In this document: one piece after another, positions 16,431-24,891 of the stretch
Layout: each line of letters starts with the position of its first letter
Position numbering within the stretch: position 1 is the stretch's first letter
Source: CAKRJP01 sp963589425
GTDB lineage: Bacteria; Bacillota; Clostridia; Lachnospirales; Lachnospiraceae
Reading direction: 5' to 3'
DNA length: 64,000 nucleotides
NCBI GenBank assembly: GCA_963589425.1
Contig: CAVAKZ010000003.1
Coordinates: forward strand, 36,354-100,353
Program-made: the position numbers and the translations under genes
The notes under the pieces: model-generated
What the model was told of the DNA's origin: nothing
Database searches by the model: none
What the model saw: the letters and a program-made list of their open reading frames with translations, nothing else

Positions 16431-18269
16431 ATGTGTGGAATCGTAGGATTCACAGGCAATCGCCAGGCGGCTCCAATTCTTTTGGATGGATTGTCAAAAC
16501 TAGAATATAGGGGATATGATTCGGCAGGGATTGCTGTGAGAGATGGTGTGGCTCAGGCAGAGGTTATTAAGGCAAAGGGACGCTTGAAGGCTTTGGTGGA
16601 GAAAACCAATGGGGGCGCCAGCGTTCCGGGAACTTGTGGAATTGGACATACCAGATGGGCGACCCATGGAGAGCCTTCTGAAGATAATGCTCATCCACAC
16701 TGCTCCGATGATGGTAATGTAGTGGCAGTTCACAATGGTATTATTGAAAACTATCAGGAACTGAAAGAAAAATTGACCAGAAAAGGATATAAGTTCTACT
16801 CTGAGACAGATACAGAAATTGCAGTAAAGCTTATTGATTATTACTATAAGAAATATGAGGGAACACCTGTAGATGCAGTGAATCATGCCCTGGTTCGTAT
16901 TCGTGGTTCCTATGCCCTTGCAGTACTATTTAAAGATTATCCGGAGGAGATTTATGTAGCCCGCAAGGATAGCCCAATGATTCTGGGAGTGGCTGATGGG
17001 GAGTCCTTCATTGCTTCCGATGTTCCAGCAATTTTAAAATATACAAGAAATGTTTACTATATCGGCAACCTTGAGATGGCCAGAGTAAGAAAAGGTGAGA
17101 TCACTTTTTACAACCTGGACGGAGAGGAAATCCAAAAAGAAGCTAAGCTTATCGAGTGGGATACTGAGGCTGCAGAGAAGGCTGGATATGAGCATTTCAT
17201 GATCAAGGAGATCCATGAGCAGCCAAAGGCTATTGCGGATACTCTCAATTCTGTACTTAAGGATGGCCAGATTGATCTGTCTGAGGTGGGACTGGATGAT
17301 GATGCCATTAAAGAGATTAACCAGATTTATATTGTGGCTTGTGGTTCCGCATACCATGTAGGTGTGGCTGCCCAGTACGTTATTGAAGATCTGGCAAGAA
17401 TCCCGGTGAGAGTGGAGCTTGCTTCTGAATTCCGTTACCGCAGACAGCTTCTGCATCCCAAGGATTTAGTAGTAATTATCAGTCAGTCCGGAGAGACTGC
17501 CGACAGTTTGGCGGCCCTAAGGGCATCTAAGGCTCAGGGAGTTAGGACTTTAGGTATTGTCAATGTAATTGGTTCTTCCATTGCAAGAGAAGCTGACAAT
17601 GTATTCTATACTCTTGCAGGACCGGAGATTTCCGTTGCAACCACCAAGGCTTACAGCACACAGCTCATTGCAACTTACGCCTTAGCCTTGCAGTTTGCAA
17701 AGGTAAGAGAAAATATAGACGAGGACCAGTATGCTTCTTATATTTCAGAGATGCAGGCTATTCCGGAGAAGATCAAGAAGATCATTGAAGATAAAGAGAG
17801 AATCCAGTGGTTTGCTTCCAAGCAGGCCAACAGCAGGGATGCCTTTTTTATCGGACGTGGAATTGACTATGCTACCTGTTTGGAGGGTAGCTTGAAGATG
17901 AAGGAAATCAGCTATGTTCACAGCGAGGCCTATGCGGCGGGAGAATTAAAGCATGGAACTATTTCTCTTATTGAGGATGGAACCCTAATGATCGGCGTGT
18001 TGACCCAGCCGGACCTTTATGAGAAAACCATCAGTAACATGGTAGAGTGTAAGAGCCGAGGAGCATACCTTATGGGAGTGACCACCTACGGTAATTACAG
18101 CATTGAGGACAGTGCAGACTTTGTAATTTACATTCCTCAGATAGATCCCCATTTTGCTACCTCTTTGGCAGTGATTCCCTTACAGCTCCTAGGATACTAT
18201 GTATCCGTATCTAAGGGATTGGACGTAGATAAGCCGAGAAATTTGGCGAAGAGTGTAACTGTTGAATAA
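16431..18269 (+). CDS. glmS: Glutamine-fructose-6-phosphate aminotransferase (isomerizing)
   Basis: The 612-residue enzyme makes glucosamine-6-phosphate from fructose-6-phosphate and glutamine, the first step to UDP-GlcNAc. The N-terminal nucleophile Cys2 (MCGIVGFTGN), the class II glutamine amidotransferase segment GIGHTRWATHG and two SIS domains (VACGSAYHVG, ISQSGETADS, SVATTKAYSTQ) are in the expected order, ending with LAKSVTVE. AGAGGAGG precedes the ATG. The gap to the upstream gene is only 49 bases, too short for a glmS ribozyme, so that control is absent here. A clear terminator follows at 18291. Confidence 0.97.
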   Translation: MCGIVGFTGNRQAAPILLDGLSKLEYRGYDSAGIAVRDGVAQAEVIKAKGRLKALVEKTNGGASVPGTCGIGHTRWATHGEPSEDNAHPHCSDDGNVVAVHNGIIENYQELKEKLTRKGYKFYSETDTEIAVKLIDYYYKKYEGTPVDAVNHALVRIRGSYALAVLFKDYPEEIYVARKDSPMILGVADGESFIASDVPAILKYTRNVYYIGNLEMARVRKGEITFYNLDGEEIQKEAKLIEWDTEAAEKAGYEHFMIKEIHEQPKAIADTLNSVLKDGQIDLSEVGLDDDAIKEINQIYIVACGSAYHVGVAAQYVIEDLARIPVRVELASEFRYRRQLLHPKDLVVIISQSGETADSLAALRASKAQGVRTLGIVNVIGSSIAREADNVFYTLAGPEISVATTKAYSTQLIATYALALQFAKVRENIDEDQYASYISEMQAIPEKIKKIIEDKERIQWFASKQANSRDAFFIGRGIDYATCLEGSLKMKEISYVHSEAYAAGELKHGTISLIEDGTLMIGVLTQPDLYEKTISNMVECKSRGAYLMGVTTYGNYSIEDSADFVIYIPQIDPHFATSLAVIPLQLLGYYVSVSKGLDVDKPRNLAKSVTVE

Positions 18270-18290
18270 GGGATTGTAGAATCAATATAG

Positions 18291-18333
18291 AACCGACTGT
18301 AGAGTCTCTAAGTAGATGATACAGTCGGTTTTT
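18291..18333 (+). terminator. Terminator of glmS
   Basis: AACCGACTGT (18291-18300) pairs with ACAGTCGGTT (18321-18330), ending in a run of five T. Confidence 0.85.
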
Positions 18334-18731
18334 GCGTTATAGAAAATTTGGACGAAAGTCTTTATTATAAAAAGTCAGAAAATTCTGAATAAATAAAAAT
18401 AAATAAAAAGATTGCAAAAAATAGTTGACATAGGTCGGAAAAAGTATTAACATATAGCCATACAAAAGAAACGGAGCATTACATGATAAGGGAAATTTAT
18501 TCCAGAGATGATTATTAGTAAGTATTGCAGTTCGATTCTTAGAAAATGGAGGGTGGTCCAATGGGACACTAATCTAACTTAAAAACAATATAATAGAAGT
18601 CGGAGGTTATACAGTGAAGCTTTTGATTATTCCTTAAAAGGGCTATCTGATCATTCAAAAAGAAGATCCGATAGCCCTTAACCATGTCATAAAATAAATA
18701 ACATCTGTTTTGAATTTCCGGAAGATCAGAA
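18334..18731. other. Long leader region of the ModA-like gene, no gene seen
   Basis: This A/T-rich stretch holds no credible coding frame. It contains a good promoter at 18425-18453 and a stem-loop at 18638-18679 (AAGGGCTATC and four more pairs across one mismatch). The stem is followed by TTTT only when read on the minus strand. If transcription starts near 18460 the leader is about 270 bases long, enough for an RNA regulator, but I recognise no known riboswitch. Confidence 0.55.
18425..18453 (+). promoter_or_regulatory. Promoter of the ModA-like lipoprotein gene
   Basis: TTGACA (18425-18430) and TAACAT (18448-18453) are separated by 17 bases. Confidence 0.6.
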
Positions 18732-19760
18732 GTGACCTGTAAAAATATTATGAAAAAGAAATTATTAGCAATGCTCCTTGCAATGTCAGTTGCCTGCAGT
18801 CTTGCTGCATGTGGTCAGCAAAGGGACACATCCAAAAGTGATACAGAAAAGACGGAAAATGCGGAAAGCACGGGAAGTACGGAAGGTGACAAGGAAACGA
18901 CTACAGATTCATCTGATCAGAAGACGAATTCTGAAACTTCAGAAGAAGTTGAAAAAAAAGAGGATGCTGCAAGACAGGAGAGCCAACAAAATCAGCAGAC
19001 CAAGGAGCAGAAGACAGAGATTCAGGCCTTTATTGATTCGGATTTGGAATATGCGATGAAGCAGTTGGCTGCAAATTACGAAAGTGCCCACCCAGATGTG
19101 GAAGTCATCTATAATGTGGATTCCTCAGTAAGCCTCATGCCCCAGATTCAGGCAGGTATTCCCTGTGATCTTTATTTTTCCGGGACTGAGTCTCAGATGG
19201 AAAACCTTAGAAATAGTGGCTGGATCATCTCAGATGCTTATACCAATGTAGTGGGAGACAATCTGATCGTGATCGGGAAAAAGGGAAGCACAAGAACGGT
19301 GACAAGCCTGGAAAATATTGCCGATGCAGGAAGCATTGCTTTGGCCAAGGGAAGCCTTTCGCTGGGAGTATATACCAGAAGAGCCATGGTAGTATCTGGA
19401 TTGATCATAGAGACAGATGATTTGTCGGCTATCACTGCTGCTGAGATTTCGGACCAGTTAAATGGAACCACAATCCAGGAAAAAGATAGTGGTGCCCAGA
19501 TAATATCCGCAGTGACAGATGGAAGCTGTGAGGTAGGATGTGTGCTTTATTCGGATATTTGTGGCTATGAGGATAAGTTGGACGTGCTGCAGACTTTAGG
19601 AAATGATTATTCCGGAAGAATCGTATATTCACTTGCCCAGATAAAAAATGAGAAAGCCAGCCAGGAGGAGTCTGCTGCGGCCGCAGCATTTATGGAATAT
19701 ATAAAAAGTCAGGAAGCTGCCACAGTATTTAGCCAGTGTCATTTTTGGACGATACAGTAA
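18732..19760 (+). CDS. ModA-like substrate-binding lipoprotein
   Basis: The protein begins with a lipoprotein signal (KKKLLAMLLAMSVACSLAAC, lipidated Cys at residue 27 from the GTG start) followed by a linker of about 70 residues rich in Thr, Glu, Lys and Ser. From about residue 95 it matches the molybdate-type periplasmic binding family: FIDSDLEYAMKQLAANY, VEVIYNVDSS, IQAGIPCDLYFSGTE. Such proteins deliver an oxyanion to a ModBC permease, but no modB or modC is nearby. GTG 18732 has GGAAG seven bases upstream; ATG 18750 would give a tidier signal peptide but no binding site, so the start is open. Ligand is uncertain. Confidence 0.78.
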   Translation: MTCKNIMKKKLLAMLLAMSVACSLAACGQQRDTSKSDTEKTENAESTGSTEGDKETTTDSSDQKTNSETSEEVEKKEDAARQESQQNQQTKEQKTEIQAFIDSDLEYAMKQLAANYESAHPDVEVIYNVDSSVSLMPQIQAGIPCDLYFSGTESQMENLRNSGWIISDAYTNVVGDNLIVIGKKGSTRTVTSLENIADAGSIALAKGSLSLGVYTRRAMVVSGLIIETDDLSAITAAEISDQLNGTTIQEKDSGAQIISAVTDGSCEVGCVLYSDICGYEDKLDVLQTLGNDYSGRIVYSLAQIKNEKASQEESAAAAAFMEYIKSQEAATVFSQCHFWTIQ

Positions 19761-19901
19761 TGCATCTTTTGGTTGACAGCTTCCATAGGAGATAGCACTG
19801 GATGCCCCTTGACCTTCTAAGGTTTTCTGTGATACCATGACAAGTACGATGTTTGTTATGACATAGAATATTTTGTGATATTTTTAAAGGAGATCGGGAA
19901 C

Positions 19902-21809
19902 ATGAGTGATAAACCTAAGTATTATATAACCACAGCTATTGCTTATGCATCAGGCAAGCCTCATATTGGCAATACCTATGAGATTGTTTTGGCAGATGCT
20001 ATTGCAAGATACAAAAGAAGTCAGGGATATGATGTTTTCTTCCAGACAGGAACTGACGAGCACGGACAGAAGATTGAGCTTAAGGCTGAGGAAGCTGGGG
20101 TAACTCCGAAGCAGTTCGTGGATGAGGCTGCCGGAGAGATTAAGATTATTTGGGATTTGATGAACACTTCTTATGACAAGTTTATCCGTACTACAGATGA
20201 AGATCACGAGAAGCAGGTACAGAAGATTTTCAAGAAATTATATGACCAGGGAGATATTTACAAGGGAGCTTATGAAGGACTTTACTGTACACCATGTGAG
20301 TCTTTCTGGACAGAGTCTCAGTTGGTAGACGGCAAGTGCCCTGACTGTGGACGGGAAGTAAAGCCGGCCCAGGAGGAAGCCTACTTCTTTAAGATGAGTA
20401 AGTATGCAGATCGCCTTATTGAACATATCAACACTCATCCGGAATTTATTCAGCCGGTGTCTCGTAAGAATGAGATGATGAATAACTTCTTAATTCCGGG
20501 ACTTCAGGACTTGTGCGTATCCAGAACTTCCTTTAAGTGGGGAATTCCGGTGGACTTTGATGACAAGCATGTAGTTTATGTATGGTTAGATGCCCTTACC
20601 AACTATATTACAGGAATCGGATATGACGCAGATGGCAACAGCAGTGACCAGTACAAGAAAAACTGGCCGGCAGACCTGCATTTAATCGGTAAAGACATTA
20701 TCCGCTTCCATACCATTTACTGGCCAATCTTTTTGATGGCCCTTGGAGAGCCCCTGCCAAAACAGGTATTTGGACATCCATGGCTGCTTCAAGGTGACGG
20801 TAAGATGAGTAAGTCCAAGGGAAATGTTCTCTATGCAGACGAGTTGGTAGACTTCTTTGGCGTAGATGCTGTCCGTTACTTTGTGCTTCACGAGATGCCA
20901 TTTGAAAACGATGGGGTTATTTCCTGGGAGCTTATGGTAGAGCGTTTGAACTCTGACCTTGCAAACACCTTAGGAAACCTTGTAAACAGAACCATTTCCA
21001 TGACCAACAAATATTTTGGCGGAGTGGTAGAAGACAAGGGTGTTAGTGAAGAAGTAGATGCTGATTTACAGGCAGTAGTTGAGGCAACACCAAAGGCAGT
21101 AGCTGCTAAGATGGAAGATTTAAGAGTAGCAGATGCCATGACAGAGATTTTCAATCTCTTTAAGAGATGTAATAAATATATTGATGAGACCATGCCTTGG
21201 GCTCTGGCAAAAGACCCGGAGAAGGCAGACCGCCTGGAGACTGTACTTTATAATTTGATCGAGGCCATTAAGTCCGGAGCAAGGCAGTTAGAGCCATATA
21301 TGCCAGAGACATCTGAGAAGATCCTGGCCCAGCTTGGAGATGGCAAAGTAACAGAGAAACCGGAAATCCTCTTTGCAAGAATGGATGTAGAAGAAGTTTT
21401 AAAGAAAGTAGAAGAACTTCATCCTTCTGTGGAGGAAGACGTGATGGCAGAAGATGAAGATGTCATCGATATAGAAGCAAAGCCGGAAATCAGCTTTGAT
21501 GATTTCGGAAAGATGCAGTTCCAGGTAGGAGAGATCATTGCCTGCGAAGAAGTGCCAAAGTCTAAGAAATTACTTTGCTCCCAGGTGAAGATCGGAAGCC
21601 AGGTAAAGCAGATTGTTTCCGGAATCAAGAAACACTATAGCGCCGAGGAGATGGTAGGAAAGAAGGTAATGGTGTTAGTAAACCTAAAACCGGCAAAACT
21701 AGCTGGTGTGCTGTCAGAAGGAATGCTCCTTTGTGCAGAAGACGCAGAAGGAAACCTATCCCTTATGACCCCGGAAAAACCAATGCCAGCCGGAGCAGAA
21801 ATCTGCTAG
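19902..21809 (+). CDS. metG: Methionyl-tRNA synthetase
   Basis: The 635-residue class I synthetase charges tRNA-Met. It shows the HIGH-type motif PHIGNTYE, a zinc knuckle with two CxxC pairs (CTPC at about 130, CPDC at about 148), GKMSKSKGN and a C-terminal Trbp111-like tRNA-binding domain (from about 525, FQVGEIIACEEVPKSKKL). The frame is open upstream, but ATG 19902 follows AAAGGAG at nine bases and gives MSDKPKYYITTA. A terminator at 21841 closes the gene. I see no T-box leader in the 140 bases before it. Confidence 0.96.
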   Translation: MSDKPKYYITTAIAYASGKPHIGNTYEIVLADAIARYKRSQGYDVFFQTGTDEHGQKIELKAEEAGVTPKQFVDEAAGEIKIIWDLMNTSYDKFIRTTDEDHEKQVQKIFKKLYDQGDIYKGAYEGLYCTPCESFWTESQLVDGKCPDCGREVKPAQEEAYFFKMSKYADRLIEHINTHPEFIQPVSRKNEMMNNFLIPGLQDLCVSRTSFKWGIPVDFDDKHVVYVWLDALTNYITGIGYDADGNSSDQYKKNWPADLHLIGKDIIRFHTIYWPIFLMALGEPLPKQVFGHPWLLQGDGKMSKSKGNVLYADELVDFFGVDAVRYFVLHEMPFENDGVISWELMVERLNSDLANTLGNLVNRTISMTNKYFGGVVEDKGVSEEVDADLQAVVEATPKAVAAKMEDLRVADAMTEIFNLFKRCNKYIDETMPWALAKDPEKADRLETVLYNLIEAIKSGARQLEPYMPETSEKILAQLGDGKVTEKPEILFARMDVEEVLKKVEELHPSVEEDVMAEDEDVIDIEAKPEISFDDFGKMQFQVGEIIACEEVPKSKKLLCSQVKIGSQVKQIVSGIKKHYSAEEMVGKKVMVLVNLKPAKLAGVLSEGMLLCAEDAEGNLSLMTPEKPMPAGAEIC

Positions 21810-21840
21810 CTTGCAGCCTATCCGAAAAACAAGAACATAT

Positions 21841-21877
21841 GCACTCACGAGACTCTAAACTCCCGTGAGTGCGTTTT
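21841..21877 (+). terminator. Terminator of metG
   Basis: GCACTCACG (21841-21849) pairs with CGTGAGTGC (21864-21872), followed by GTTTTTG. Confidence 0.85.
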
Positions 21878-21896
21878 TGCGTATATATAGACCATT

Positions 21897-21941
21897 GCGA
21901 ACCCCTAAAGAACAATCCATGAAGAATGTAAAGGGGTTCGC
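21897..21941 (+). other. Stem-loop in the tatD leader
   Basis: GCGAACCCCT (21897-21906) pairs with AGGGGTTCGC (21932-21941) around a 25-base loop, just after the metG terminator and 37 bases before the tatD start. There is no T-run, so it is not a plain terminator. The function is unknown. Confidence 0.6.
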
Positions 21942-21978
21942 TAATATCTATACAAACCAAAATCGCAAGGAGGAACCT

Positions 21979-22740
21979 ATGATATTTGACACCCACGCAC
22001 ATTATGATGATCCGCAATTTGATGAAGACCGGGACAGCTTGCTAAGCTCCATGGAGTCTTTGGGGGTAGCTGCCATCGTAAATGCTGCAGCAGATCCAGA
22101 AAGCTGGGATCAGATTGTGGAACTTACAGAAAAATATCCCAATGTCTACGGCATGGTGGGAGCCCATCCTGATGAGGTGGGGAAAATGAATGACAATGAG
22201 CTTGCCCGTATGATCAGCCTGTTAGAACTTCCTAAGATGGTGGCAGTGGGAGAAATCGGTCTTGACTACCACTGGAATGTGGAAAGTGAGGACCTGCAAA
22301 AACACTGGTTTAAAAGGCAGCTAGACTTGGCCAGACAGCTAAAACTTCCTGTAAATATCCATAGCCGGGATGCCACAGAAGATACCCTGGAAATTATGAG
22401 AGAATACCGGGACCTTTCCGGAATTATCCACTGCTTTTCTGGATCTAGAGAAATCGCGAAAGAATACGTGAAGATGGGATTTCTCATTGGAGTTGGAGGT
22501 GTGGTGACCTTCAAAAATGGAAAGAAACTTAGAAGGGTAGTGGAGAGCACCACCTTAGAATATTTAGTGCTGGAGACAGATTGCCCATATCTTGCGCCGG
22601 AACCAAACCGTGGAAAACGTAATCGCTCGGATTACATTAGATATGTGGCAGAGACTATTGCCCATATCAAAGAAATTTCTGTGGAAGAAGTCCTTGCACA
22701 AACAGAGAAGAATGCAAGGCGGCTGTATGGCATTAAGTAG
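21979..22740 (+). CDS. tatD: TatD family metal-dependent hydrolase
   Basis: The 253-residue TIM-barrel protein has the TatD metal ligands and signatures: DTHAHYDD at the start, GEIGLDYHW at about 92, NIHSRDA, IIHCFSGS and LETDCPYLAPEP near 200. TatD proteins are 3'-5' DNA exonucleases or deoxyribonucleases linked to DNA repair. The frame is open upstream, but AAGGAGG stands eight bases before ATG 21979 and the family begins at MIFDTHAH. It precedes rsmA, a neighbour arrangement that is common in Firmicutes. Confidence 0.93.
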   Translation: MIFDTHAHYDDPQFDEDRDSLLSSMESLGVAAIVNAAADPESWDQIVELTEKYPNVYGMVGAHPDEVGKMNDNELARMISLLELPKMVAVGEIGLDYHWNVESEDLQKHWFKRQLDLARQLKLPVNIHSRDATEDTLEIMREYRDLSGIIHCFSGSREIAKEYVKMGFLIGVGGVVTFKNGKKLRRVVESTTLEYLVLETDCPYLAPEPNRGKRNRSDYIRYVAETIAHIKEISVEEVLAQTEKNARRLYGIK

Positions 22741-22747
22741 TCGGGTC

Positions 22748-22756
22748 TGTTATAAT
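22748..22756 (+). promoter_or_regulatory. Extended -10 promoter of rsmA
   Basis: TGTTATAAT at 22748-22756 is an extended -10 element. The matching -35 position (TGGCAT) is weak. Confidence 0.45.
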
Positions 22757-22834
22757 GTTGCAAGAGTGAAAAATAAATGCATTAAAGATTCAGTAGATCA
22801 AAGATTCAGAAGATAGAAAGATGAGGAAGCTTAT

Positions 22835-23704
22835 ATGAGCCCAACCTTAGGAAATCCGCAGAATACCATAGAGATTCTGCAGAAGTATAACTTTAATTTT
22901 CAAAAGAAATTCGGACAGAATTTTCTTATAGATACCCATGTGCTGGATAAGATTATTTCCGCAGCAGAGATTAGCAAGGAAGATATGGTTCTTGAGATTG
23001 GGCCGGGGATTGGAACTATGACCCAGTATTTGGCAGAAGCTGCGGGAAAAGTGATTGCGGTAGAGATTGACAAAAATCTGATTCCTATCTTGCAGGATAC
23101 TTTAAGTGGGTATGACAATGTAAGGGTAATCAATGAAGATGTGATGAGGCTTGATATCCAAAAGCTGGTCGAGACGGAGAATGCAGGTCGTCCTATTAAG
23201 GTGGTGGCTAATCTTCCCTACTACATTACTACCCCCATTATCATGGGTCTTTTTGAGAAACATGTGCCCCTCCATAGTATTACCGTTATGGTACAAAAGG
23301 AAGTGGCAGACCGTATGCAGACAGGACCGGGAAATAAGGATTATGGAGCCCTGTCTTTGGCAGTGCAATATTATGCTAAGCCTTATATTGTGGCAAATGT
23401 ACCACCAAATTGTTTTATGCCAAGACCAAAGGTAGGGTCGGCAGTAATTCGTCTGACCTGCCATGAGAAGCCACCGGTGCAGGTTGCGGATGAAAAATTA
23501 ATGTTTGATATTATTCGGGCATCTTTTAATCAGCGAAGAAAAACCTTGGCCAATGGGTTGAATAATTCTGATTTATTGGATTTTCCCAAGGAAAAGATTT
23601 TGGCAGCGATTGAGAGCCTTGGGAAGGGCTCAAGCATTAGGGGGGAGGCTTTGAGCCTTCAGGAATTTGCTGCTCTCAGTAATTTTCTCTCGGAAGGAAA
23701 CTAG
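22835..23704 (+). CDS. rsmA: 16S rRNA (adenine1518-N6/adenine1519-N6)-dimethyltransferase
   Basis: The 289-residue protein (KsgA/RsmA) dimethylates two adjacent adenines in the 3' end of 16S rRNA during small-subunit assembly. Family marks are FGQNFLID at about 31, the SAM motif LEIGPGIGTMT, the catalytic NLPYYITTP and the late NQRRKTLANGL. GAGGAAG stands ahead of ATG 22835. Its stop is one base before the ATG of the next methyltransferase, so both are probably translated together. Confidence 0.96.
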   Translation: MSPTLGNPQNTIEILQKYNFNFQKKFGQNFLIDTHVLDKIISAAEISKEDMVLEIGPGIGTMTQYLAEAAGKVIAVEIDKNLIPILQDTLSGYDNVRVINEDVMRLDIQKLVETENAGRPIKVVANLPYYITTPIIMGLFEKHVPLHSITVMVQKEVADRMQTGPGNKDYGALSLAVQYYAKPYIVANVPPNCFMPRPKVGSAVIRLTCHEKPPVQVADEKLMFDIIRASFNQRRKTLANGLNNSDLLDFPKEKILAAIESLGKGSSIRGEALSLQEFAALSNFLSEGN

Positions 23705-23705
23705 G

Positions 23706-24863
23706 ATGGATGAACTAAAACAGATATTACAAGCAAAGCTCAATATAGATTTTCTTTCTGCTACCTTAAGTAATCCAAGAGAAAAAGAGGGGCCTACAAA
23801 GATTAAGGTTCGCCCCTTATTGAAGGATGATCAGCTTATTTTTCAATTGGAAAGTTTTTCGGGCAACCAGGCCTTTCACAAAAATGCAGAAGTTAAAGAA
23901 GCGGTAGATCTAATCCTTTCTCATATGGAAAATATGAAGCAGATGCAATTGGAGACCAGACAAGAGATTTATAGTGTTCTGGTAAGCAAAAAGGGAAAGG
24001 TCACTATAAAGAAAAAAATGCAAAAGTGCCAGAAAGAGGTGGCCGATTTAAGTCATAACCGCAAGAAGAAATATGTGCTGGAGGAGGGGAGGCCAGTGCC
24101 CTTCTTAAGAGACCTTGGGGTTATGACAGAGGAGGGCAAGATTGTTCGCGCAAGATTTGATAAATTTAAGCAGATCAATCGCTTTTTGGAATTTATTGAG
24201 GATATTTTGCCTCAGTTAGACAAGGGGAGAGAACTGACCATCCTGGACTTTGGATGCGGAAAGTCCTATCTTACCTTTGCCATGTACTATTATCTCCACG
24301 AGCTTAAGGCTTATGATATTCGGATTATTGGTTTGGACTTAAAAAAAGATGTGATTCGTCATTGTAATGAACTGGCAGAAAAATATGGCTATGAGAAACT
24401 GAAATTCCTGGAGGGGAATATTGCGGATTATACAGGAGTTGACAAGGTGGATATGGTGGTGACCCTTCATGCCTGTGATACCGCTACAGACTTTGCTTTG
24501 GCCAAGGCCATCGGCTGGGATGCCAAAGTTATCCTGTCTGTTCCTTGCTGCCAGCATGAGCTAAATCGTCAGATTGAAAATGAGCTTTTGGCTCCTGTTT
24601 TAAAATATGGTCTTGTTAAGGAGCGAATGGCGGCTTTGATTACCGATGCCTTGCGGGCAGAATATTTGGAGCAGGAGGGCTATGATGCCCAGATCCTGGA
24701 ATTTATTGATATGGAACATACGCCAAAAAATATTTTGATCCGGGCAGTAAAAACCGGCAAGAAAAAAGATCAGGGACAGGCTCTAAAGGCCTGCATAAGT
24801 GCCCTTCATGTGGATCCTATGTTAGGAAGGCTTTTGCAGCAAAAAGAAGGGGAGAGTATTTAA
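23706..24863 (+). CDS. SAM-dependent methyltransferase, METTL25-like (Methyltransf_32)
   Basis: The 385-residue protein has an N-terminal domain of about 160 residues and a C-terminal methyltransferase with SAM motif LDFGCGKSYLTFAMYYYL at about 182 and the family marks VTLHACDTATDFALA and SVPCCQHELN. These resemble the Methyltransf_32 group, which includes eukaryotic METTL25 proteins, possibly acting on rRNA or protein. It begins one base after the rsmA stop with GGAAGGA ahead. The partner rsmA suggests a ribosomal or RNA target; the real substrate is unknown. Confidence 0.75.
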   Translation: MDELKQILQAKLNIDFLSATLSNPREKEGPTKIKVRPLLKDDQLIFQLESFSGNQAFHKNAEVKEAVDLILSHMENMKQMQLETRQEIYSVLVSKKGKVTIKKKMQKCQKEVADLSHNRKKKYVLEEGRPVPFLRDLGVMTEEGKIVRARFDKFKQINRFLEFIEDILPQLDKGRELTILDFGCGKSYLTFAMYYYLHELKAYDIRIIGLDLKKDVIRHCNELAEKYGYEKLKFLEGNIADYTGVDKVDMVVTLHACDTATDFALAKAIGWDAKVILSVPCCQHELNRQIENELLAPVLKYGLVKERMAALITDALRAEYLEQEGYDAQILEFIDMEHTPKNILIRAVKTGKKKDQGQALKACISALHVDPMLGRLLQQKEGESI

Positions 24864-24891
24864 TAAATAGTTACAGAGGTAAATTTTACAT

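Noticed and set aside
18337..18561. 74-codon minus-strand frame after glmS
   Set aside because: It is A/T-rich, has no ribosome binding site and crosses the glmS terminator side and the ModA promoter.
19761..19901. T-box leader for metG (and for asnS and proS)
   Set aside because: The gaps before these synthetase genes are about 26-140 bases and I see neither a T-box sequence nor an antiterminator pair.
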